Positions 56,419-64,000 of a DNA stretch of 64,000 bases are shown piece after piece. Position 1 is the stretch's first letter. Every line of letters begins with the position of its first letter. Origin of the DNA: Silvanigrella paludirubra (lineage in GTDB: Bacteria; Bdellovibrionota_B; Oligoflexia; Silvanigrellales; Silvanigrellaceae); contig NZ_WFLM01000003.1 in NCBI RefSeq assembly GCF_009208775.1, forward strand, positions 349,374 to 413,373, given 5' to 3'. The position numbers and the translations under genes were made by a program. Under the pieces are notes generated by a model that was not told the DNA's origin, did not search any database, and saw only the letters and a list, made by a program, of their open reading frames with translations.

Positions 56419-57963
56419 CTAATTTTTTATGCCAATGATATTTCTGTTTTCAGAAACATGATTTTTTAATACTATAGTTTTTATTAAAAATAAAATAGCA
56501 ATGCTAATTATAAACTGACTTATTAATTCAAAATAAATGGATTCATAGTTGGCTTTTAAAAATGTACATATGGCGATTGAAACAATATGAAAAGGAATAA
56601 TAAAATGAAAAACTAAATTTAATTGAAAGGTTTTTTTATAAATATCTTTTATTATTGTAAATACAAAAAATACTACAAATATAATTAAAGCATTTTTTAC
56701 AGCATTCCATCCACACCAAATAAGCATTAAATTTGAAAAATAAAAGCTTAAAAATGAAATAATATTATAGTTTTTAACTTTAAATGTTCCTTTAAAATTA
56801 TTGCTTACTCTTGCATAAATTACATAAATTGGGACATAAGACATGGTTAAAATAATTAAGGCACATAAAATTGTAATCATATTTTGCCAGCCTGAAACCG
56901 AAAAAATAAAAATCACACCAATAATAAAATTTATCGAATTTGCAATGTATGGAGAAGAGTATTTATTTCTTTTTGATAAAATACTTGGAAATATTTTTGA
57001 TTCCCCTAAGTTACTCAATACACGTGATGCTGCAATTTTGTAACTTAATCCAGTACCAAAAGGAGATATTGCAGCATCAACATATAAAAATAATGCAATA
57101 GAAGCAAATCCAAATATAGCAAGCAATCCTGCAATCGGACCTGAATCTCCAGCAAAATTTAAATTCGCCCACCCTCCTTTTAAATACTCAGAAGGAATAG
57201 ATAGGTTAAAAGAAATTTGAACTAATAAATAGATAACACATGCAATTAATATAGAACCAAAAACGGCATAGGGAACGTTTTTTTGTGGATTTTCAGTTTC
57301 ATTTGCTAGAAATATAGCGGTCTGAAAACCAATAAAAGAAAAGGCTATGCCACAAGTTGAAATAGCTGTGAGCATTCCGCCTACACCACTGCTAAACATA
57401 TCTGTAGATAAATTATGGGCAGCATTTGTAGGGTTATTAAAAATAATATAGATAAATATGCAAGATACAGCTAAAGGAACTGCAACTTTAAAAACTGTGA
57501 TTACTTTATTAAACTTGCCCACAGTATTTATTGCAAAAATATTTATAAAAAACATAATAAAGATTAAAAAAATGGAAAGTAACAGGCCTTCTGTAGATAA
57601 AGTAAATTCTTTAGAATCTGTTTTTATCCATGTAAAATAATTTGAAGCATATTGAACTGTTGCTTGAACTTCAATAGGAGGAATTAAAGCTGTCCAAATC
57701 CAAGTTAAAATACTTACCAATATTTTTCCACTATTCCCAAAACTTAAATTTGCAGCATCGGACATGTTATTAAATTTTTTATTTAAAATAACTTCTGCAT
57801 AGGAAAGTGCTATAATTCCATACATTAATCCGCCGATTATCCAAGATAATATTCCTGAGTTTCCTGCTGCTTTTGCTGTGTAATATGCTCCATAAAGCCA
57901 ACCAGAACCAATGATTGAGCCTAGTGATAAAAATAGTAAATTTGTTTTAGTGACTTTAATCAT
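56419..57963 (-). CDS. APC-family amino acid permease
   Basis: A 514-residue inner-membrane transporter with twelve or more helices. The N-terminal half-helix motif LGSIIGSGWLYGAYYTAKAAG matches the substrate-binding GxG region of the APC fold, and FSFIGFQTAIFLANETENPQKNVPYAVFGS is the typical TM6-to-TM7 segment. A sodium- or proton-coupled amino acid importer or antiporter is expected; specificity is not readable. Upstream about 245 bases are very AT-rich with no gene seen. Confidence 0.9.
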   Translation of the reverse strand: MIKVTKTNLLFLSLGSIIGSGWLYGAYYTAKAAGNSGILSWIIGGLMYGIIALSYAEVILNKKFNNMSDAANLSFGNSGKILVSILTWIWTALIPPIEVQATVQYASNYFTWIKTDSKEFTLSTEGLLLSIFLIFIMFFINIFAINTVGKFNKVITVFKVAVPLAVSCIFIYIIFNNPTNAAHNLSTDMFSSGVGGMLTAISTCGIAFSFIGFQTAIFLANETENPQKNVPYAVFGSILIACVIYLLVQISFNLSIPSEYLKGGWANLNFAGDSGPIAGLLAIFGFASIALFLYVDAAISPFGTGLSYKIAASRVLSNLGESKIFPSILSKRNKYSSPYIANSINFIIGVIFIFSVSGWQNMITILCALIILTMSYVPIYVIYARVSNNFKGTFKVKNYNIISFLSFYFSNLMLIWCGWNAVKNALIIFVVFFVFTIIKDIYKKTFQLNLVFHFIIPFHIVSIAICTFLKANYESIYFELISQFIISIAILFLIKTIVLKNHVSENRNIIGIKN

Positions 57964-58209
57964 ATTATGATAATTCCTTTTAGGAGAAACTCTCTAGAAA
58001 AAGATGGATATTCATATTTAAAATAATTCTATAGTTTGGAATATATATCTCCTTTTTGTGATTTTTAAAATATCATATTGTTTTTATTAAAAATTCATAA
58101 AAAAATCAATAAAAAAATTTTTGTTAATAAAATATGTTTTTGATTTCTAATTTTAATAAAATATGTATCCGCAATTTTTAATGTGTTTGAATTTATAATA
58201 AATAAAAAT

Positions 58210-58941
58210 TTAATTTTTTATCAAATTTTTACCTTTTTCAAATTTAGCAAAGACAATGGCGCCTGCTGCAGCCATTGAAAAGGCCATTAATGTTCCTATG
58301 ATTGGAATATAACACCATATACCTAGCCCAATACATAATCCCCAATTACGAATGCCAAATAAAACTCTTTTACGCAAGGGCATGTTCATTAATAGCAATG
58401 TTCTATCTATATTGTTCCATCCTAAATACCAAATTCCTACTATAAAAACGATAGGGGCAAAAATTTGAACAAAAAATGATAAAACAAATAAGCAGAAAAT
58501 GACAACTGCTTTTGTTACTTCAGAAATAATGCTATCGATAAAATCCATAAATTTTTGTTTAGGAGTTTTATTTCCTGAAGTTTTTTCATAGGCATTTTGA
58601 GCAATAATATCGTAAATTGGGCTAGCAACGGCATTTACAAAAGCAGTTCCAAAAATTCCATATAATAAAAATCCTATTATCCATATTATAATTTCGATAA
58701 ATACAGTGTTAAATAGAGGTGCTAAGAAAGTTCCATCCCATTTTAGTGCTAAAGAGTGAAAGAGAGGTATAATCCATTTTGCGATAACGATATTTCTAAC
58801 TATCCAAAAATAGATTATGAGGTTCAAGATATGAGGAGCAGTGCCTAATAGAAGCATGCCTTTATTACGAAGGAAAAATCTGACAGAATAAATAGGGGAT
58901 TTCATCCCTAAAAATATTTGCTGAAATGGTTCAATGGACAT
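58210..58941 (-). CDS. EI24/CysZ-like membrane protein
   Basis: A 243-residue inner-membrane protein with about four to six helices. The N-terminal GMKSPIYSVRFFLRNKGMLLLGTAPHILNLIIYF and the FVNAVASPIYDIIAQNAYE loop are typical of the EI24 domain, which includes the sulfate permease CysZ. No sulfur gene is nearby, so sulfate transport is not certain. It is divergent from ftsK with 49 bases between the start codons, and the two may share a control region. Confidence 0.85.
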   Translation of the reverse strand: MSIEPFQQIFLGMKSPIYSVRFFLRNKGMLLLGTAPHILNLIIYFWIVRNIVIAKWIIPLFHSLALKWDGTFLAPLFNTVFIEIIIWIIGFLLYGIFGTAFVNAVASPIYDIIAQNAYEKTSGNKTPKQKFMDFIDSIISEVTKAVVIFCLFVLSFFVQIFAPIVFIVGIWYLGWNNIDRTLLLMNMPLRKRVLFGIRNWGLCIGLGIWCYIPIIGTLMAFSMAAAGAIVFAKFEKGKNLIKN

Positions 58942-58990
58942 ACTGCCCTCCTTTACAAGGGTAGAATAATGTTACTAACGGAGACTCTCA

Positions 58991-61351
58991 ATGGTATCTT
59001 CAACGGATATAAGGAATAAAGATTCTTTTAACGGTGCTTTGCCAAATAATAGTGCAGAAGATCGAGAGTACCTAAAAGAATATATTCATATTCTTCTTTT
59101 GGGTATTACATTTTGTGTTTTCGTTTCCATTATTACTTATAATCCTTCGGATCCGAGTTCATTTAATATCAATTCAAAATCTTTGAATAATATTTCTCAT
59201 GTATCAAATACGTTTGGAATTTTAGGTGCCTCAATCGCAGATTGGTGTTTTCAGGTTTGTGGCTTAGGCTCTATGGTTTTTTCAATGGTATTTATTGTTC
59301 AGTTATTAAATACTTTGAGAAGGCCAAGGCAACGTAGCCGCTTTGGTTTAAGAGTTTTTGGTTATCCTCAACTTATACTATGTTATTTAGGCTTAATGTC
59401 TCTTATTTCTCCAGAAATTCATTTTCGTGGAGTTGATATTTATACTGGTGGTATTATTGGTCATTTGGTTTCTCATTTTTTTATCACTTTTATTGGTAAA
59501 ACAGGATCAATTATTGTTTTATCCATTGTAGGTTTAGCAAGTTTAACATTGTCATTAGGTATAAGACCATTAACAACTTTATCTTATTTGTTATCTTTAT
59601 TTCCAAATAAAGTAACGAAAAAAATTGTTGGTGCTATTGAAGAACAGGCTAATGAAAAAGATACTCAATCAACCTACATTCAGGAAGATATATTTAAGCA
59701 AAATAAAGAAGAAAAAAAGTCTTTAATTGAAGAGAAAAAACCGGTATTTAATTATGCTGTAGAAGAAATTCAAGCAGCGCCTCCAACAAATTCTTTTTCT
59801 AATGATATTACATTTGCTAATGTTTCGCCAAAAGTTGCATTTTTAATCAATAAAAAAGATTTTGATTCTTTGTTATCAAAACTTGAATATCATAAAATTA
59901 ATGGTCAAAAGAAAAATCCTGAAATTGAAAATCAAAAATTACGAGCAGAAGCAAGACTTATTGAAGATAAATTATCTACATTTGGCGTTAAAGGTTCTGT
60001 AATCAAAAGCCAAAATGGACCTGTCATAAATTTACATGAATTTGAACCCGCTTCTGGAATTAAAGTTAATAAAGTTCTTTCTTTACAAGATGATCTTACT
60101 TTAGCATTAAAAGCTCAAAGTGTTTTAATTGGATTACAACCAGGAAAAAGTTCATTAGGAATTGAACTTCCAGCTTCAACTCGTGAAACTGTTTCTTTAA
60201 GAGAAATTATGGAATCTCCGTTGTTTCAAAACCCAAATATTCCTCTTTCTGTTGCTTTAGGAAAAAATGTGGATGGCTCGCATTTAATCACTGATTTATC
60301 AACAATGCCACATTTGCTTGTTGCAGGTTCAACAGGTTCAGGGAAAAGTGTTTGTATAAATGTTATGTTATTAAGTTTAATGATGAGCAAAACGCCTAGA
60401 CAACTTCGATTATTATTAGTTGATCCAAAAATGTTAGAACTCTCCGTCTATGACGGTATTGGTCATTTATTAATGCCTGTTGTTACTGAGCCAGATAAAG
60501 CGGCTGGAGCATTAAAATGGGCAATTGAAGAAATGGAACGTCGATATAGGTTAATGAAAAATTATCAGGTAAGAAATATTTTAGCCTATAATAATGCGGT
60601 TACTAATGGAGAAATTAAACAATCAGATCCTAAACAACAAAAATTAGATTTGTTACCTTATATTGTTGTTGTGGTGGATGAATTAAGTGATCTTATGATG
60701 ACCTCTCCAAAAGATGTTGAAGATAGTATTCAGCGTTTAGCTCAAAAAGCTAGAGCGGCGGGTATTCATTTAATATTAGCAACTCAAAGACCAAGTGTAG
60801 ACGTATTAACTGGAGTAATAAAAGCGAATTTACCATGTAGATTGAGTTTCCAAGTAGCTTCAAGGCATGACAGTAGAACAATTATTGAAAATATTGGAGC
60901 AGAAAGATTATTAGGTAAAGGTGATATGTTATTTTTACCGCCAGGAATTAGTAAAGTTATTCGCGCACAATGTGCTTTTGTAACAGATAAAGAAATTAAT
61001 TTAATGGCATCTGAATTAAAAAAACTTTATCCGCCCGTTTATGAAACACATGTAATGCAAGACATTGAAAGAGCATCACAAGACTTGATGAGACAAAAAA
61101 ATGACAAAGGGAGCGAAATTAGTACACTCACTTTATCCGGTGAAAATGAGACCATTGACGAAAATACCCTTTATGAAAGAGCTGTCGATTTTGCGAGAGA
61201 GGCCGGGAATGTAAGTACATCAAGTATTCAAAGAGAATTCCGAATAGGTTACAACCGAGCTGCACGTATAATGGATAGAATGATTCTTGAAGGAATTGTT
61301 GGGCAAGCTGAGTCTTCGGGTAAACCAAGGCCAGTAATCAAACGATTTTAG
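58991..61351 (+). CDS. ftsK: DNA translocase FtsK/SpoIIIE
   Basis: Hexameric ATPase that pumps chromosome DNA through the division septum. Residues about 30-210 contain four membrane helices, then an acidic linker, then the alpha/beta motor: Walker A is VAGSTGSGKSVCIN (about residue 450), Walker B is VVVVDELSDLMM (about 565), and ATQRPSVDVLTG follows. The C-terminal gamma winged helix (ARAVDF-type, TSSIQREFRIGYNRAARIMDRM) should read KOPS-like polarity signals. 786 residues is a short-linker FtsK. The next gene, a RodZ-like protein, starts 27 bases later. Confidence 0.96.
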   Translation: MVSSTDIRNKDSFNGALPNNSAEDREYLKEYIHILLLGITFCVFVSIITYNPSDPSSFNINSKSLNNISHVSNTFGILGASIADWCFQVCGLGSMVFSMVFIVQLLNTLRRPRQRSRFGLRVFGYPQLILCYLGLMSLISPEIHFRGVDIYTGGIIGHLVSHFFITFIGKTGSIIVLSIVGLASLTLSLGIRPLTTLSYLLSLFPNKVTKKIVGAIEEQANEKDTQSTYIQEDIFKQNKEEKKSLIEEKKPVFNYAVEEIQAAPPTNSFSNDITFANVSPKVAFLINKKDFDSLLSKLEYHKINGQKKNPEIENQKLRAEARLIEDKLSTFGVKGSVIKSQNGPVINLHEFEPASGIKVNKVLSLQDDLTLALKAQSVLIGLQPGKSSLGIELPASTRETVSLREIMESPLFQNPNIPLSVALGKNVDGSHLITDLSTMPHLLVAGSTGSGKSVCINVMLLSLMMSKTPRQLRLLLVDPKMLELSVYDGIGHLLMPVVTEPDKAAGALKWAIEEMERRYRLMKNYQVRNILAYNNAVTNGEIKQSDPKQQKLDLLPYIVVVVDELSDLMMTSPKDVEDSIQRLAQKARAAGIHLILATQRPSVDVLTGVIKANLPCRLSFQVASRHDSRTIIENIGAERLLGKGDMLFLPPGISKVIRAQCAFVTDKEINLMASELKKLYPPVYETHVMQDIERASQDLMRQKNDKGSEISTLTLSGENETIDENTLYERAVDFAREAGNVSTSSIQREFRIGYNRAARIMDRMILEGIVGQAESSGKPRPVIKRF

Positions 61352-61378
61352 AGTTCAATAACAAAAGGACTGTGGAAT

Positions 61379-62797
61379 ATGAATATGAACCAAGCCGCAT
61401 ACCAGAATGATAAAAATGCACTTGGTGTTACTTATGAAACTGCGGCTCTCATAGGAAGTCGACTTCGTGCCGCTCGTGAACATAAACGATTTTCGCCTTC
61501 TCAAGTTTCTGCGCGCGTCAAAATTCGTGAGCGTTATATTGAAGCTATAGAAATTGGAGATTGGGACGTCCTTCCTCCTGGCTTGAATGGTAGAGGGCTT
61601 ATAAGACTTTACGCTAGAGAACTAGCCGTTGCTATTCCTGAATTTGAAGCTTTTCATCATTTACAAACGGTTATGCTTGAAAAACAGTCTGAAAGTTTAA
61701 TGGCTGCTTCAAATAAAAAATCGAAATATCATCCTGCAGCAGAGGAATCCGCTGAAGTCATTCGTTCGATTTCCCGCAGCGAATTTCAAAAAGGGATAAA
61801 TTTAGAAACCTCTGAATATGGTTCGTCTTCAATGCATCCAGATGAGCCTGTTCCACATATTCCAAGTTCAAAAGTATATTCAAGACCTGTTTTTTCACAA
61901 AGGACAGCGGCTTCAACTGGTAGTGCTTCTATTGTCACTCCAAATATTTATGATGTTCTAGGTCTTCAAGTTGATGAACTTAAAGTCCAAGAAATTGCTG
62001 AACCCGAATATCCTGTAGCAAAAGAGCAAAAAAATATAAGACAAAATTTACCAACAGCAGAGCCTGTAAAAAAATCAATTGTAGAAACTCATCCAGTAGT
62101 TGAAAAAGAAAAAATAAAAGTAGAAGAAAAAGTATTTCAAGAAAGTCATGTAAAAAAAGATCTTCCATTTGTTACTTCAAAAGAAGTAAAAGAAGAATCC
62201 ATTATTAAAAAAAGACTTTTTGATTTAAATCCTTTGCAAATTGTTGTTTTATTATCTTTTTTAATGATTTTTGTTTTTGTTAGTTTATTTCTCTTTTCAA
62301 GAAATTCAAGTCAAACTAAAGTAACAAATTTATCTGCTAAACAACTTGAAAATGAGATTGGTGAAAGTGAAGCATTACCAAATTCAATCGTAAATTCAAA
62401 TATTCCAGCTGTGTCTGAAGCTCAAAAAGCAACGGTTTATCCTCCACAAACAAAAACAGTTGCTGCAGAAACTAAGGAAGCAACTTTAACGCCTCAAGCG
62501 ACAACAAGCACTATCCCAGTGTCACAAAAAACTCAGGCAATTATTGAAGTGGAACGAATAGCAAAACTAAATATAATTTCAAAAGTAAACATTACAATTG
62601 AGGCCGATGGAAAACAAATTTTTTCAGGAGTTCATTCTTCGGGAGTATTAGATATTCCTTTTAAAAATAAAGCAGAAATAAATATGTCTGACGCATCAAA
62701 GGTGAGTTTAATTTACGAAGGAGTAAATCACGGGCCTTTAGGATACGCTGGCAGAAAAAGAAAAATTGTATTAAATGCAAAAGCATATGTAGAATAA
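61379..62797 (+). CDS. RodZ-like cytoskeletal/HTH membrane protein
   Basis: A 472-residue bitopic protein. The N-terminal HTH (GSRLRAAREHKRFSPSQVSA, RERYIEAIEIGDWDVLPPG, GLIRLYARELA) is the RodZ type, which binds MreB in the cytoplasm. A long disordered segment rich in Pro, Glu and Lys follows, then one membrane helix near residue 290 (IVVLLSFLMIFVFVSLFLF). The periplasmic end has a DUF4115-like beta domain (VNITIEADGKQIFSGV). It probably links MreB-directed wall growth to the envelope. The linker is longer than in E. coli RodZ (337 residues in total). Confidence 0.82.
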   Translation: MNMNQAAYQNDKNALGVTYETAALIGSRLRAAREHKRFSPSQVSARVKIRERYIEAIEIGDWDVLPPGLNGRGLIRLYARELAVAIPEFEAFHHLQTVMLEKQSESLMAASNKKSKYHPAAEESAEVIRSISRSEFQKGINLETSEYGSSSMHPDEPVPHIPSSKVYSRPVFSQRTAASTGSASIVTPNIYDVLGLQVDELKVQEIAEPEYPVAKEQKNIRQNLPTAEPVKKSIVETHPVVEKEKIKVEEKVFQESHVKKDLPFVTSKEVKEESIIKKRLFDLNPLQIVVLLSFLMIFVFVSLFLFSRNSSQTKVTNLSAKQLENEIGESEALPNSIVNSNIPAVSEAQKATVYPPQTKTVAAETKEATLTPQATTSTIPVSQKTQAIIEVERIAKLNIISKVNITIEADGKQIFSGVHSSGVLDIPFKNKAEINMSDASKVSLIYEGVNHGPLGYAGRKRKIVLNAKAYVE

Positions 62798-62836
62798 CAA
62801 AAATACTTGCTCATATCCCTTTCTACTTGTTATAAC

Positions 62837-62863
62837 CCTCCCCGACCCTAGGGAGGTTTTTTT
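62837..62863 (+). terminator. Terminator-like hairpin containing the ligA ribosome site
   Basis: CCTCCC (62837-62842) pairs with GGGAGG (62851-62856), followed by seven T, which is the layout of a rho-independent terminator 40 bases after the rodZ-like stop. The GGGAGG arm is also a perfect Shine-Dalgarno at the ideal seven-base distance from the ligase ATG. The stem is short (6 bp, all but one G-C). Confidence 0.6.
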
Positions 62864-64000
62864 ATGTCAATGAAAATAGAATCAAATAAGAAAATAGAAT
62901 CCATAGCATCTCAGTTACTTTATCATAAAAAACTTTATTATACAGGCCGTAGTATGATAAGTGATATGGAATATGATTCTTTAGAAGATCAATTAAAAAA
63001 ATTATCTCCAAATCATCCCGTATTATCGTTGGTTGGTTATCAATTTGAAGACTCTGGAAAAAAAATTTCACATCATTTACCAATGTTATCTTTAGCAAAA
63101 ACCTATTCAATTGAAGATTTATTCGATTTTTTAAATAAAAATCCAAGCGTTGCTATGGATAAATTAGATGGCATGGCTCTTTCTATTGAATATGATGAAA
63201 ATGGTAAGTTTTTAAGAGCCTCAACAAGAGGAAACGGTAAATTAGGAGAAGATGTTACAGAGCATGTTTACTATATAACAAATATACCAAAAAAATTAAA
63301 TATAGATAAAAAATGGCAAGGATTTCATTTTGAGATAAGAGGTGAAATTTATTTTCCACATTCTGAATTTCAAAACTTTCAAGACCGTTTTGATAGTTTT
63401 CGAAATGCCGTTCCTGGTACTTTAGGTCGAAAAGATGTTGAAGAGGCTGTTGATGTATTAAAAGTTTTGCATTTTTGTGTATATGATTTATTTGTATTCG
63501 ATAATAAAGGCAACTATTTATCTGCAAAAGAAATTCCAAAATATTTTGATGTACCAAATAATTATCTCTCAAAGCTTAATTTGACAAAAAAAATGGGCTT
63601 TGAAGATAATATGAATTATGTTGTTGATGTGACTGATATAAAAAATATAGATGATTTAAATTTATTTATAGAAAACTGGTATAAAAAAAGTAGAGATTAT
63701 CAAATTGATGGTATTGTTTTTAGATTTAAAGATGAGATTTTATGGGAAAACTTAGGAAATACAGCTCATCATCCAAGAGGAAGTCTAGCATTTAAACAAG
63801 CAGGTGAAACCGCAGAAACTGAAATTTTAGAAATTGAAGAAAATGTAGGACGTAGCGGAAAAATAACTTTCAGAGCAAAATTAAAAACAGTTGAATTATC
63901 AGGTGCAAAAATCTCATACGCAACTTTGCATAATGCTCAATTTATAGAAGAAGGTAATTACGCTGTAGGTTCTAAAGTTGAAATCATTCGCAGTGGTGAA
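62864..64000 (+). CDS. ligA: NAD-dependent DNA ligase (partial, runs off the right edge)
   Basis: Seals nicks in DNA using NAD+. The first 379 codons are inside the window with no stop. The N-terminal Ia domain has YYTGRSMISDMEYDSLEDQL; the adenylation site is AMDKLDGMALSIEY with the KxDG Lys; STRGNGKLGEDVTEH, IRGEIYFP (motif III) and DGIVFRF (motif IV), and LAFKQAGETAETEI (motif V region) follow. Motif spacing is normal but wording is divergent, for example the usual SPT-RVG loop reads SLVGYQFEDSG, so it might be a second ligase paralogue. The OB, zinc, HhH and BRCT parts lie beyond the edge. Confidence 0.9.
   Translation, partial: MSMKIESNKKIESIASQLLYHKKLYYTGRSMISDMEYDSLEDQLKKLSPNHPVLSLVGYQFEDSGKKISHHLPMLSLAKTYSIEDLFDFLNKNPSVAMDKLDGMALSIEYDENGKFLRASTRGNGKLGEDVTEHVYYITNIPKKLNIDKKWQGFHFEIRGEIYFPHSEFQNFQDRFDSFRNAVPGTLGRKDVEEAVDVLKVLHFCVYDLFVFDNKGNYLSAKEIPKYFDVPNNYLSKLNLTKKMGFEDNMNYVVDVTDIKNIDDLNLFIENWYKKSRDYQIDGIVFRFKDEILWENLGNTAHHPRGSLAFKQAGETAETEILEIEENVGRSGKITFRAKLKTVELSGAKISYATLHNAQFIEEGNYAVGSKVEIIRSGE

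Noticed and set aside
1-64000. tRNA genes, CRISPR arrays, integrases and attachment sites
   Set aside because: Reading both strands showed no cloverleaf with CCA-proximal stem and TTCGA loop, no regularly spaced repeats and no recombinase motif; an unaided reading could still miss a tRNA.

Overview
The window is AT-rich bacterial chromosome. Gene content is Gram-negative: lipoproteins, a tripartite RND pump, a heptosyltransferase-like enzyme and type A RNase P RNA. An alpha-beta fused glycyl-tRNA synthetase, many HAMP-poor chemoreceptors and several secreted hydrolases fit a Bdellovibrionota/Oligoflexia-type organism, for example the Silvanigrellales. That placement is inferred from gene content and not proven by a marker tree.

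Layout. 0-6 kb (mostly minus): secreted trypsin-like lipoprotein, 2Fe-2S ferredoxin, enoyl-CoA hydratase, membrane-anchored DsbA-like protein, TPR protein, metK and rnpB. 6-14.3 kb (plus): a tight operon glyQS(fused)-ribF-ppk1-ppx, joining glycine charging, flavin cofactor synthesis and polyphosphate turnover, followed by a large exported protein of unknown function. 16-18 kb (minus): MFS transporter and RNase HI. 18-22.7 kb (plus): a six-gene, translationally coupled operon with a beta-rich protein, an exported protein, a RimI-like acetyltransferase, a GT9 heptosyltransferase-like protein, a type III polyketide synthase and a small membrane protein. This looks like a phenolic-lipid or envelope-modification locus. 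22.6-32 kb (minus): five paralogous chemoreceptors, four in uninterrupted tandem, with a secreted TPR protein inserted; three of the intercistronic junctions carry different but structurally equivalent hairpins. 32-37.6 kb: a complete RND efflux operon. 37.7-46 kb: a receiver/HTH pair, maeB, pepQ, DMT transporter, Nudix, HAD phosphatase and a PIG-V-like membrane glycosyltransferase.

46-55.4 kb is the most accessory part: an aerolysin-like pore-forming toxin facing a frameshifted bulb-type lectin, leuS, a DUF1003 protein, an astacin metalloprotease, a 636-residue protein of unknown family, and a serine hydrolase (class C beta-lactamase fold) killed by three stops and a frameshift. 55.5-58 kb: DMT and APC transporters. 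58-64 kb: an EI24/CysZ-like protein diverging from ftsK, a RodZ-like protein and an NAD-dependent DNA ligase cut by the window edge. The ligase Shine-Dalgarno sequence is built into a terminator-like hairpin.

The strongest leads are the intercistronic hairpins and mosaic structure of the receptor array, the toxin/lectin pair with decaying neighbours, and the type III PKS operon. No CRISPR array, transposase or tRNA gene was seen.
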